Assembly (NCBI GenBank): GCA_020072565.1
Contig: JAIQGI010000003.1
Coordinates: 124,001 to 188,000 of the forward strand
Length of the DNA stretch: 64,000 nucleotides
Direction of reading: 5' to 3'
Source of the DNA: Terriglobia bacterium
Lineage (GTDB): Bacteria; Acidobacteriota; UBA6911
Shown here: piece by piece, positions 8,708-17,172 of the stretch
Position numbering within the stretch: position 1 is the first letter of the stretch
Layout of the letters: the number at the start of each line of letters is the position of its first letter
Position numbers and translations under genes: made by a program
Notes under the pieces: model-generated
What the model was told of the DNA's origin: nothing
The model's database searches: none
Seen by the model: only the letters and a program-made list of their open reading frames with translations

Positions 8708-10867
8708 TTACTGGATCCAGAATGCGACTCGCTGTGATGCAGTCGCTTTCCCCGGTCGATCGGTAGCGGTGACCTCGAGCGTATAGGCGCCGGGCGGGAG
8801 ACCATCGAGTGCCAGTTCGTCGCTGAATGTAACCGGTTCCCGAGTGATCTCGCCTTGCGCAGCCGGCACAGGCCGGGGCGGCGATTGCGCCGCGACCTGA
8901 TTTCCCCGGTAGATCCTTGCCTGGATCTGAACGCCGGCGCCGTTGTAGATGTTCAGGAAGAACGCGACGCGAGCATTGACGGAGAAACTGCGCCCGATGC
9001 TGAATGGAGCCCGGGCAAGAGTTTCCATCGTAAGCGCCGGTTCCCTTCCCGGCACCGACTGATCCTGCAGAAATATGCTGCTCAGCGCGAGCTTCCCGGC
9101 CGTGATCCATGGCAGGTCAATCCACTCCCAGACGCTGCCGAGACGACCGCTTCTCGGATCGCGCGCGGCGACGCGCACCTGGTAAATTCCTGGTTCGAGG
9201 AGAATCAGCCTGCGGTGGGCCAGGACCTTGTCCCCTGGCCCGGACTGTCCTGCCGGGGCGCCGGGGAGCGACAGGCTCTCGCTGAAGCTGCTTATGCCAA
9301 CTCCCTTCTGGTTTCCTACCACACCCATGACATCGATCCGGACTCCTTGATTATCCCCGTACAAGTCGCCGCCATTGGCATCGATCTGATAGGCCATGGA
9401 GAGGACGTATCCCTTGCCGGGCTGGTAGATGTAACCCGCCTGGAGGGAAACCGGCAGGCCGTCGAGGGGAAAAGGCCCTTCGAGCGCCTGGGTCAGAGCC
9501 TTGATACGGTCCGTCCCGGCCGGCACCGGCTCGACAGCCTTGTTCGGCGCCCTGGAAACGATCTGGGAAAGATCGGCCCTTCCCTGGCGCAGGCGCACTT
9601 TGAGGTCCGGTCGGTCTTTGACCGCGACCTGGATGCGCTTGTATTTGCCCGGCTGCAAAGTGTCCGGGTCGACGTACCAACCCAGAAGATAGTAGCGCGA
9701 GACTTCAGCAAGCGCCGTAGTCAATGCCGCGTCCAGCGCATTGGTGTTTTTCAGAAAACGCCCGCCGGTGTCCGAAGCCAGTGCGTTCAGCGCGTCTTGC
9801 TGCGGTAAGACCTCGTTGTAACCGCTGTGCGCCAGGTATCCCCGGGTGTCCGGGGCTCTCTTTCGGGTCGCATCGGGAAGGCCGACCACGAGGCCCCGTG
9901 TATCCAGGCTGTAAATGACGATCCCGACGCGCGCCGCGGCATCGGTCATCTCCTGCAGTCGATGACCGATATCGCTCCGTTGGGGCTGAAGAACGAAGCC
10001 GTCGGACAAGAAGAATATCAGCTTGCGGCCCGGCAGGGCCGCGCACGCGCGCACGGCATCGCGCAGGGCCGAGAGCGTCCGCTCCGCAACCGCTGCGGAT
10101 GTGTGAGCAAGGCTGGCTGCCCGGGCGCGGATTCTCTCAATTGCCTCTGCGCGATTTCGAGTAACCTTCAATACCTCCAGCACGAAGTATTCAATCACGT
10201 CGGGTTCGTTTTGTTCTATCAAGACCGCCTGCCCTTCGGTCATGGGCGGGTATTCTAGATCCTGCACGCCTGCAGATTGGAAGTTGAACCGTTCAAGAGC
10301 AGCGTGCAGAACTGCCTTGTTGTCGGTCAGTTGCTGCAGAAAGCCGAGCTGCCCTGATGCGGCAAAAATGGCGGCCCGGTCGCGGACCCCCATCGAGGTA
10401 TCGATCAGCTTCGCCATCGCCGCTCGCGACCGGATGACGCTATCAGCAGACAAATGCCAGTCATCGACGAAAAACAGGATCGTGCGCCCGGCATCGGAGC
10501 TGCTCACGACGGGCTGGGGCGTTACGGGAACCGGTTTGCCCTCGGCTTTTGCCCATATCTCCTGGTCGTGCGGGCTCCCGGTGTAGACCAGTTCCAGGAA
10601 CGATATCGGCTGCGGCTTGTCATCGACGCGCAGCTCGAACTGCTCGGGCTTGAGGTCGCTGACAAACCGCCCCTGGCGGTCGAAAACCATCACGTCGGTC
10701 TGAACCAGCCCCACGCCGACACGGATCGCGCGGCCGGCCTGGGCCGGTTTCTGTCCCGCCGGGGCCTGTTGAGCCTGGGAATTGATGAGCCGGGGAATCA
10801 GGTACAGTGTGGACGAGAGAAGCAGGGCCGGGATGAACCACTTGCGGTGCCGGTTGCTTGGATTCAT
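8708..10867 (-). CDS. VWFA-related acidobacterial protein, long paralogue 2
   Basis: 719 residues. Signal peptide (about 1-32), then the same VWFA core as paralogue 1 (FVDDWHLSADS, FFLSDGFVLQPQ, GGRFLKNTNALD) to about residue 435. A further 280 residues form an Ig-like/beta-sandwich extension ending in DGLPPGAYTLEVTATDRPGK. Paralogues 1 and 3 lack this extension, but a decayed copy of its end lies after paralogue 3. ATG 10867 is preceded by GAGGGG. Exported; its function and its partners are unknown. Confidence 0.85.
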   Translation of the reverse strand: MNPSNRHRKWFIPALLLSSTLYLIPRLINSQAQQAPAGQKPAQAGRAIRVGVGLVQTDVMVFDRQGRFVSDLKPEQFELRVDDKPQPISFLELVYTGSPHDQEIWAKAEGKPVPVTPQPVVSSSDAGRTILFFVDDWHLSADSVIRSRAAMAKLIDTSMGVRDRAAIFAASGQLGFLQQLTDNKAVLHAALERFNFQSAGVQDLEYPPMTEGQAVLIEQNEPDVIEYFVLEVLKVTRNRAEAIERIRARAASLAHTSAAVAERTLSALRDAVRACAALPGRKLIFFLSDGFVLQPQRSDIGHRLQEMTDAAARVGIVIYSLDTRGLVVGLPDATRKRAPDTRGYLAHSGYNEVLPQQDALNALASDTGGRFLKNTNALDAALTTALAEVSRYYLLGWYVDPDTLQPGKYKRIQVAVKDRPDLKVRLRQGRADLSQIVSRAPNKAVEPVPAGTDRIKALTQALEGPFPLDGLPVSLQAGYIYQPGKGYVLSMAYQIDANGGDLYGDNQGVRIDVMGVVGNQKGVGISSFSESLSLPGAPAGQSGPGDKVLAHRRLILLEPGIYQVRVAARDPRSGRLGSVWEWIDLPWITAGKLALSSIFLQDQSVPGREPALTMETLARAPFSIGRSFSVNARVAFFLNIYNGAGVQIQARIYRGNQVAAQSPPRPVPAAQGEITREPVTFSDELALDGLPPGAYTLEVTATDRPGKATASQRVAFWIQ

Positions 10868-11384
10868 GAGCCCCTCACAATCCTGGTCCCAACGGTTCCC
10901 GGCCGGTGTCGCGAGACTTGTTTCATGCGCGCCGATGCGACCTGACGCGCAGTCGTCCGATCTCTTGTCCTACTCCACGGCCCGTTCCGTGCGGCCGGCG
11001 GCAAGAACAGACCCGGGATCTCGAGACATCCTGAGCCGGCCGCTTTGGAGTGCGGCGGCCTGACGCCGCTTTTCGCGTCTGAAATCAGAAAGCGACCGCA
11101 TGCCGCCGCACTCCAAGGCGCCTTCGGCGCGGAAAAGCGATCGGGGCATGTGACGAGTTCTGAATTTCCACCCGAAATCACGGTCCGCATTATCTCCGGA
11201 ATCAAATGGATTTGGTACCTATATTCGCTTTCCGGATCATCCCGTGGGCATGTTGGCTGCCAGGTCAGGAGATTTGATGGATGGGATCGCGGGAAGTGTC
11301 ACCAGTGTTCCCAATCAACCATATTGCGCGATCTGCAAGCCCATCGCTGAATTGAGAACGCTGGCGGTTTTTTTCCTCAGAGTG
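10868..11384. other. Intergenic region with one dispersed palindrome
   Basis: No gene seen. A plus-strand frame (from 11244) crosses into the antisense of the TonB gene and looks accidental. Holds the large inverted repeat described at 11045-11116. Confidence 0.5.
11045..11116. repeat. Dispersed palindromic element, copy 1
   Basis: Perfect 15-bp arms TTGGAGTGCGGCGGC (11045-11059) and its reverse complement (11102-11116). The loop contains a nested palindrome TCTGAAATCAGA (11078-11089) flanked by CGCTTT/AAAGCG. The outer GGAGTGCG...CACTCC ends match two further copies at 18023-18078 and 58955-59038. Confidence 0.75.
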
Positions 11385-12563
11385 TCAGTACAGGCGGAAG
11401 GTCACTTCGATGAGGGCTCGGAAGTCGATCGGGACACCGCGATAGCGGGCGGGTTTGAATTTCCACTTGTTCGCGATGGTGCTGATGGTGGATTCATCCA
11501 GGCCGTGGCCCAGGCTCTTAATGACCTCGATCCCGGCGACGGTTCCGTCGGCGAGGATCGTGACCTGAAGCACGACCAATCCCTCGGTCCGGGCTTTGCG
11601 TGCCTCCTCTGAATATAGAGGGGTCGGCTTCAGGATGGCCTCGGGCAGGGTCAAGCCGTCACCCGAAATATTGGGTCCGTCGCCGGGGCCTATTCCCCCA
11701 TGACGTCCCCTGCCATAGCCACCATCCTCACCGGGGCCTGCGCCCGGTCCTTTCCCGGGGCCGTACCCGGTTCCCTCTCCGGTCCCGCTGCCGCCGCCGG
11801 GGCCGGGGCCGGAGGAAGTCGGGCCGGCCATGGGTGCCGTGATGTCGCCGATGGGAAGGGATAAATCAGCAGGAAGATCGATGGGAATCTGAACGCTGGC
11901 CTTCGCATCCAGGGGATCGTCCGACGGCACGAGCGGCTTCGGCATCCCGGGATCCGCAGGCATGAACTGCACGGGTGCGGCTTCTGGCAGGCGGCCTCCC
12001 GAAGGGGGAAGCTTTTCGCGCTTGCCGCCGCCTCCGCCGCCACCACCGTCACGACCATCTCCGGCAAAGGGCAGATGCATCGGCGTGTTGATGAACACGA
12101 CCTGGTCCTTCTGCTGCGCCGGTGGTTCGAGCGGGCGGTACATGGCAAAAAAGACGGCAAGGCCTGCAATCAGGGCATGAACGGCCAGCGAGGCGACGCC
12201 GGCCTCCATTCTCCGTGTGCGCAACTGTGCCCGTTCCTCCGCCAGTTCCGCGTGATCCGACCAGAGCGAGGGGATGAACAGCGCGAACCGGTATCCGGTG
12301 GCGAGATCCTCGAGCAGCCCTTTCCAATCGAGAGGCGCAGCTTTTTCGGACGGCGCGAGGTAATGGAACAGCGAGGCGCGCGTGCGCGGAGCCCGCCGTT
12401 CTTCGCGGAAAGACCGCCACGGGTGGCGCAACAGGTCCCAGAGGTCCGGCAACACGCCGGGCGCAACGTCATCCGTGTTGCCATAGAACAGCGAGGCCTG
12501 CATCGCCGGGCCCGCGGCCCATTCCCGCACCCGCCTCGGCATGACTCGAAGGTTGGTCGTCAT
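11385..12563 (-). CDS. TonB-family protein with cytoplasmic N-domain and Gly-rich linker
   Basis: 392 residues. N-terminal cytoplasmic region (1-115), one transmembrane helix (about 125-145, SLAVHALIAGLAVFFAMY), a long Gly/Pro-rich periplasmic linker with GGGGGGGG and GxGPG runs (about 175-310), and a C-terminal TonB domain (about 315-392: YSEEARKARTEGLVVLQVTI, ending in FRLY). The TonB domain would contact an outer-membrane receptor. The N-domain is unusually large for a TonB. Start ATG 12563 has AAAGGAG upstream. Last gene of the second sigma operon. Confidence 0.85.
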   Translation of the reverse strand: MTTNLRVMPRRVREWAAGPAMQASLFYGNTDDVAPGVLPDLWDLLRHPWRSFREERRAPRTRASLFHYLAPSEKAAPLDWKGLLEDLATGYRFALFIPSLWSDHAELAEERAQLRTRRMEAGVASLAVHALIAGLAVFFAMYRPLEPPAQQKDQVVFINTPMHLPFAGDGRDGGGGGGGGKREKLPPSGGRLPEAAPVQFMPADPGMPKPLVPSDDPLDAKASVQIPIDLPADLSLPIGDITAPMAGPTSSGPGPGGGSGTGEGTGYGPGKGPGAGPGEDGGYGRGRHGGIGPGDGPNISGDGLTLPEAILKPTPLYSEEARKARTEGLVVLQVTILADGTVAGIEVIKSLGHGLDESTISTIANKWKFKPARYRGVPIDFRALIEVTFRLY

Positions 12564-12699
12564 ATCCCCTGCTCCTTTACTGCAGCTCCAAACACAAGGA
12601 CGGAGAATGCCGGACCGATGTCGGGAAATATTTTCGATTGAACACCCTTCCCTAGAACCGATCCTCGAGGCCTTATCGAAATTCAAAAGTGGTGGATTT

Positions 12700-12850
12700 G
12701 TGGCTCCGATATTCGTGGCACAGTCGGTGGCGGAGAGCTCCAGCGTGCGGGAGCACGGGGGAAGACCTTTGAGCGTTAGTTCGTCAGGCGAAGCTCATGC
12801 GCGTGTGCTGCCGGGCACGGTCGGGCCGCCCGCGCCCACTTCACTCGTCC
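12700..12850 (-). pseudogene. Decayed C-terminal remnant of a long VWFA-related protein
   Basis: Read on the minus strand from 12785 the bases give DELTLKGLPPCSRTLELSATD, which aligns with the end of paralogue 2 (DELALDGLPPGAYTLEVTATD). Just before it, MSFA matches VTFS of paralogue 2 in a shifted frame. The remnant lies directly downstream of paralogue 3, so that gene probably once carried the same C-terminal extension. Frameshifts and a stop now separate it from the gene. Confidence 0.65.
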
Positions 12851-12869
12851 GTGGGGGAATTCAACCCTT

Positions 12870-14237
12870 TCACCGGTTTTCCTGCTTTTTGGACACGAGG
12901 CGGGATAGGTCGAGCCAGCCCTGGCGCATGCGCACCGAAAGGTCGGGGCGCCCCTTCACGCTTGCGCGGATGGTGCTGTATTTGCCCGGCTTCAGCTTTT
13001 CCTGATCGATGGACCAGGCCAGCAAATAGTAACGGGAGATTTCCTCCAGCGTGGTGATCAGGGCCGCGTCCAGCGCATTGGTGTTCTTCAGAAAGCGGCC
13101 CCCGGTGTCGGCCGCCAGCGCGTTGAGCGCGTCCTGCGCCGAGCTCACTTCGTTGACACCGCTGTGCGCCAGTTCCCCCTTGGAGTCCGGCGCCCGCTTC
13201 CGCGTCGCATCGGGAAGGCCCACTACCAGGCCGCGCGCGTCCAGGGTATAGACCACGAATCCCGTGCGCGCCGCGGCATCCGTGACTTCCCGGATCCGGG
13301 CGACAATGTCGCCGCGCTGCGGTTGCAGAACAAATCCATCGGACAGCAGGAACACCAGCTTACGCCCGGGCAGGTCCTCGGTCGAGCGGAACAGGTTCCT
13401 CAGGGCTGCCAGCGACCGTTCCGCATAGGCGGCGGACTGCTGGGCCAGGCCGGCGGCTCGCTTGCGCGCGATCTCCTTGGCCTTGGCCAGATCGCGATCG
13501 TCATTGATGCCACCCATGGATCCCGACATATAGCGGTCGCCGATCAGCGGCGCGATGGCTTTCGCGAAGTAGTTGATGACGTCCGCATCGTTTTGCTCGA
13601 TCAAAACAGCCTGCGCCTCGGTCATCGGCGGATATTCGAGGTCCGCGACACCGGCACTCTGAAAGTTGAACTTTTCCAGCGCAGCCAGCACGGCAGTCTT
13701 GTCTCCCGTGAGCTGCTGCACGGGACCGAGCTGTCCGGTGGCCGTGAATATGCCGACCCGGTCCCTGGGCCCTGTGGAAGTGTTGAGGAGATTGGCCAGC
13801 GCCACCCTCGACCGGATGACGCTGTCCGCCGACAGGTGCCAGTCGTCCAGATAAAACAACAGGATGCGCCCGGGATTGCGACTGCCTTCACCCGGCTGCG
13901 GCGGGGCAGGAACCGGCTTCCCCTCCGCCTTCGCCCAGACCTCCTCATCGTGAGTGCTCCCCGCAGACACCTGTTCGATAAATGAGATCGGCTGCACTTT
14001 GCCGTCGACCCGCAATTCAAACTGATCGAGCTTAAGATCGGGCACGAAGCGACCCTGGCGGTCAAAAACCATCACGTCTGTCTGAACCAGCCCCACGTCC
14101 ACACGAATGGTGTGATCAGAAGGCTTCTGTCCCGCTTCAGTCTTTTTGGCCTGAGGAAAGACGGCGGTAGTAAGACACGGCAACAGGAAGAGAAGCGCTT
14201 GTGGCAGGCACCGTAAGAATTTACTGCGCGCGCGCAT
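12870..14237 (-). CDS. VWFA-related acidobacterial protein, paralogue 3
   Basis: 455 residues. Signal peptide (MRARSKFLRCLPQ to VFPQ), conserved VQTDVMVFDRQGRFVPDL block, VWFA fold with YLDDWHLSADS, FLLSDGFVLQPQRGD and GGRFLKNTNALD. It ends at LVSKKQENR, the same place as paralogue 1, but a decayed copy of the paralogue 2 extension lies just beyond its stop. Start ATG 14237 has GGGAG upstream. It follows the Spy/TonB gene after 47 bp, so it belongs to the second ECF operon. Confidence 0.87.
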   Translation of the reverse strand: MRARSKFLRCLPQALLFLLPCLTTAVFPQAKKTEAGQKPSDHTIRVDVGLVQTDVMVFDRQGRFVPDLKLDQFELRVDGKVQPISFIEQVSAGSTHDEEVWAKAEGKPVPAPPQPGEGSRNPGRILLFYLDDWHLSADSVIRSRVALANLLNTSTGPRDRVGIFTATGQLGPVQQLTGDKTAVLAALEKFNFQSAGVADLEYPPMTEAQAVLIEQNDADVINYFAKAIAPLIGDRYMSGSMGGINDDRDLAKAKEIARKRAAGLAQQSAAYAERSLAALRNLFRSTEDLPGRKLVFLLSDGFVLQPQRGDIVARIREVTDAAARTGFVVYTLDARGLVVGLPDATRKRAPDSKGELAHSGVNEVSSAQDALNALAADTGGRFLKNTNALDAALITTLEEISRYYLLAWSIDQEKLKPGKYSTIRASVKGRPDLSVRMRQGWLDLSRLVSKKQENR

Positions 14238-14284
14238 GAGAACTCCCGCTTGAAGGATGTGCACTCGATAAAACTGTGTGTTTT

Positions 14285-15079
14285 TCACTGCTGGTACAGG
14301 TGAAACGTGACCTCGATCATCGCCTGGACCGACACGGGTTGGCCGTTGAGGGTCGAGGGCTTGAATAGCCACCGTTTGGTGACGGTATCGGCCGCCGATT
14401 CATCCAGGCCATAACCGAGACCGCGCAGGACCTTGACGTTGCGAACCGCGCCATCCTTGCCGATCACTACTGCCAGCAGAACGCTCCCCTCGACCTTCCT
14501 CTCCCGGGCTTGCGCGGTAAACGCGGGCGTCGGCCGCTGGACCGGCACGGGATCGGTGACGGGTCCGCCGATCTGATAGATGGGTTCTTCCGAGATCGAA
14601 ACACTGCCGTCCGCCTTGGGAGCCGGTTTCGCGGCAGCAGGCGCGGGGGCAGCATTGGCCTGGCTACGCTGCATCTCCTGCAGCTTTCTCCACTGGTCGA
14701 ACGAGACGGCCAGCCGGATGTCGAGGGCCATCATCGTCTTCTCTTTTTCCAGCCGGGCGCGCGCGGTCACGACCTGATCGATCTGGGCCGCAGCCTTCTT
14801 GGCATCGAGGCGGCTGGTATCGATGAGCGACTGCAGGATGGCTTCCTGTCTCTGCAATTCGGCGGCCAGATTGTTGAGATCCGACCGATGACTCAAAAAT
14901 GCCTGGTCGATCTGCTTGATCTGGCTCTCGCGCAGCTGCAACCCGCGCACGACCTCCGAGTCCCTCCACCACGTCCCCAGTTCCGCCGGCAGAGGAGCCG
15001 GGGCTGACAGCGAAAACTGCGTCATCGCTGCTACGGCAAGAAGCAGAAATGGGATGGCTGGATTCGAAATGTGTTTCAT
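14285..15079 (-). CDS. Exported Spy/CpxP-like domain fused to TonB C-terminal domain
   Basis: 264 residues. Signal peptide (about 1-23, ISNPAIPFLLLAVAAM), then a helical region (about 40-140: LRESQIKQIDQAFLSHRSDL, ending FDQWRKLQEMQ) with the spacing of Spy/CpxP periplasmic metal/stress sensors. An Ala/Pro linker precedes a TonB C-terminal domain (about 170-264: FTAQARERKVEGSVLLAVVI, ending FHLYQQ). The pairing of a stress-sensor helix bundle with a TonB domain is unusual. ATG 15079 has AAGGAGT seven bases upstream. It lies between the anti-sigma gene and VWFA paralogue 3. Confidence 0.78.
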   Translation of the reverse strand: MKHISNPAIPFLLLAVAAMTQFSLSAPAPLPAELGTWWRDSEVVRGLQLRESQIKQIDQAFLSHRSDLNNLAAELQRQEAILQSLIDTSRLDAKKAAAQIDQVVTARARLEKEKTMMALDIRLAVSFDQWRKLQEMQRSQANAAPAPAAAKPAPKADGSVSISEEPIYQIGGPVTDPVPVQRPTPAFTAQARERKVEGSVLLAVVIGKDGAVRNVKVLRGLGYGLDESAADTVTKRWLFKPSTLNGQPVSVQAMIEVTFHLYQQ

Positions 15080-15180
15080 GGCTGACTCCTTGTAAACAAG
15101 AGAAGATATCGATTTGCCCGCACTTGTCCCTTCATTGCGATCATGGGCATGGAAAATCGAACTGTCCCCCTTTTCTGCAG

Positions 15181-15543
15181 TCACTTTTTGACCATTTCTT
15201 TGGTTAGCACGAGAGCCGGTTCCAATGCCGATGGGACTTCTTTGTTCAGCAAACGGTCAACTCCCAGCAGCAATTCCTGGTCATTACCCTTTGCAGGATC
15301 CGGCGCAGGTGGTTTCTCCGGCTTGACGAAAAGCATGACAATGAAGACCACAATTGTGACCGCTGCTGCGGATAGCCAGACCGGGAGCTGCCAGCGGGCC
15401 CGCCACGGGCGGCGCTGCAGCCGGCCGCGCAGATTCTCCACAGCCCGCGTCTCGATGCCTGCCCTGGGTTCGGCTCTTCCGTAGTCGGCGAGCGCTCTGT
15501 CGAGCCATTCGTCAAGATTCTCATTCAATGGTTTACGATCCAT
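15181..15543 (-). CDS. Small single-pass membrane protein, probable anti-sigma partner
   Basis: 120 residues: hydrophilic N-half (NENLDEWLDRALADYGRAEP), one transmembrane helix (about 52-72, LPVWLSAAAVTIVVFIVMLF), short periplasmic tail. It overlaps the end of the ECF sigma gene by 11 bases, the usual position of an anti-sigma factor, but has no HxxxCxxC zinc motif. The role is inferred from position and topology only. ATG 15543. Confidence 0.6.
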   Translation of the reverse strand: MDRKPLNENLDEWLDRALADYGRAEPRAGIETRAVENLRGRLQRRPWRARWQLPVWLSAAAVTIVVFIVMLFVKPEKPPAPDPAKGNDQELLLGVDRLLNKEVPSALEPALVLTKEMVKK

Positions 15544-16093
15544 AGCTGCCCTCCGTCAGGGCCACGAGTTTTTCCTTCAGGAGTTTCCGCGCCCGGGATA
15601 GTCGGTTCCGGACCGAGGATTCCGGGATGCCCAGCACCTCGGCAACTTCGGCGGAGGTCATCCCTTCCACCGTAGACAGCTGAAGTGTTTCCCGGAGATT
15701 CCGAGACAGTGCGGGCAGGAGGCGCACGAGTAACGCGAGCCTTTCCCCGTGGAGCAGCCTTTCCTCGGCCCCCGGTCCGCGCGTCGGTAGCGCTTGAAGC
15801 AAGTCCGTGGATTGCTCCTTGCGCCGGTTTCCTGATTTCCTGCGGACCCGGTCGACCGCCAGGCGCCAGGCGATGCGCGCCAGCCAGGGGTGCATCCGTT
15901 CGACCTTGCCCGCTTCCCCGGACCGGTAGGCCCGGAAGAAGGTTTCCTGGACAACATCCTCCGCATCTTCAGCGTTCCGCAATACCGCGTAGGCGACCTT
16001 GAAGACGAAACGCGCATGCGCATGAACCAGCGCCTCGAAGTCGACGGCCCCAGCGCGTGTCAGCGGCGTTTCTGCCAAAATCACCTTCTCCAT
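15533..16093 (-). CDS. ECF-type RNA polymerase sigma factor (second)
   Basis: 186 residues with region 2 (DAEDVVQETFFRAYR, then PWLARIAWRLAVDRVRR) and region 4 (LPALSRNLRETLQLSTVEGM, then SAEVAEVLGIPESSVRNRLS). Distinct from the first ECF factor in the window. It heads an operon with a membrane protein, a Spy/TonB fusion, VWFA paralogue 3 and a TonB protein, suggesting envelope-stress or transport control. ATG 16093; ribosome site weak (GAAAG). Two promoter patterns lie 40-110 bp upstream. Confidence 0.92.
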   Translation of the reverse strand: MEKVILAETPLTRAGAVDFEALVHAHARFVFKVAYAVLRNAEDAEDVVQETFFRAYRSGEAGKVERMHPWLARIAWRLAVDRVRRKSGNRRKEQSTDLLQALPTRGPGAEERLLHGERLALLVRLLPALSRNLRETLQLSTVEGMTSAEVAEVLGIPESSVRNRLSRARKLLKEKLVALTEGSYGS

Positions 16094-16128
16094 CGCGGCA
16101 ACTTTCGAAGCGACCTCGGCTTCTAAAT

Positions 16129-16202
16129 CTTAAGACGTAGTCACATGACCAAGTGTCCGAAATCTTTATGGCTTCTTATCCCTGTAATAGGAGGGGTGTC
16201 AA
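16129..16202 (-). promoter_or_regulatory. Promoter region of second sigma operon
   Basis: Minus strand: TTGACA (16202-16197), 17 bases, ATAAGA (16179-16174), a good sigma-70 pattern. Further in, GGACAC (16158-16153) and CGTCTTAAG (16137-16129) resemble a weak ECF site that shares CGTCT-AAG with the first operon's candidate. Confidence 0.45.
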
Positions 16203-16241
16203 GGCCAAAACCTGGCCCGATCTATCAGGGTGGATTGGCAG

Positions 16242-17087
16242 TTAAGAGCTTCCCCGGAGCTTTTGGGCGAAGGTAGCGGCGCTAGCAAACTCGTCCGCGA
16301 GGTCACCCACTTGCAGCTTCCGGCGAAGCTGCTGCAGGTGGTTGATGATGGATTGCAGGGCGAGGTCGATATTGTCCTGGTTGGTATCGAGGACCGCCCT
16401 CCACACGGAATAAGGACTGATGGCAAGGCGGGTCATGTCCCGCAGTCCGCTTCCGGCTGTCTCGATCGGCTGTTGTTGACAGACGTTCGCGAGAGCAGTG
16501 GAAAGAAGCTGAGGCAAGTGGCTCAGCCAGGCGAGCGTGCGGTCATGCTTGTCCGGTGCCATAATCAGCGGGCGGGCGCCCAGTTGTTCGACCAACCGTC
16601 GGAGCCTTGCCAGATTTTCGGCACGCACGTCCGCCGGCGGGCACAGGACGTAGGGAGCGTTGTGGAAGAGCGTCGGAAGGCTGTTTTCCACGCCAGCGAT
16701 TTCCCTCCCCGCGATCGGGTGGCCGCCGATGAACTGCACCGACTGCGGGAGACGGCTCCATGCTTTGCGGCAGATCCGGAGTTTGGTGCTGCCGACGTCG
16801 GTCACGACCGTGCCCGGGCCCAGATGGTCGCCCAACACGTCAAGCGCCTGCAGGATGTGCTCCACGGGCGACGCCAGAATTACCAGATCCCGATCTTCCA
16901 GCGAACCGGTAAGGTCGGTGGTGAAGCTATCGACGGCACCGAGGTGCCGTGCCCTCTCGAGACGCAGCGAATCGCGCCCCACCCCGCGGATGTCGACATG
17001 CGGAGCGGCTTGCTTCAGAGCTATCCCCAGAGATCCGCCGATCAAACCAACCCCTACGATAGCGACTCTTTCGAAAACATCGGACAT
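16242..17087 (-). CDS. tyrA: Prephenate/arogenate dehydrogenase
   Basis: Oxidative decarboxylation of prephenate (or arogenate) on the way to tyrosine. 281 residues: N-terminal NAD(P) Rossmann fold with GVGLIGGSLG (about 10-19), GVGRDSLRLERA, FIGGHPIAGREIAGVENS with the conserved GGHP motif, then the helical dimerisation domain. There is no fused chorismate mutase or ACT domain. ATG 17087 has GAGG five bases upstream; the TTG five codons earlier is less likely. It follows trpA by 85 bp and closes the trp operon, tying tyrosine to tryptophan synthesis. Confidence 0.92.
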   Translation of the reverse strand: MSDVFERVAIVGVGLIGGSLGIALKQAAPHVDIRGVGRDSLRLERARHLGAVDSFTTDLTGSLEDRDLVILASPVEHILQALDVLGDHLGPGTVVTDVGSTKLRICRKAWSRLPQSVQFIGGHPIAGREIAGVENSLPTLFHNAPYVLCPPADVRAENLARLRRLVEQLGARPLIMAPDKHDRTLAWLSHLPQLLSTALANVCQQQPIETAGSGLRDMTRLAISPYSVWRAVLDTNQDNIDLALQSIINHLQQLRRKLQVGDLADEFASAATFAQKLRGSS

Positions 17088-17172
17088 GGTGGCCTCGTTC
17101 AAAAACGAAACGCGAAAAACTCCAGCGCCATAAGGAAAGCCAGAATAGGCTTCATTGAGGTCTACCTGTTCT

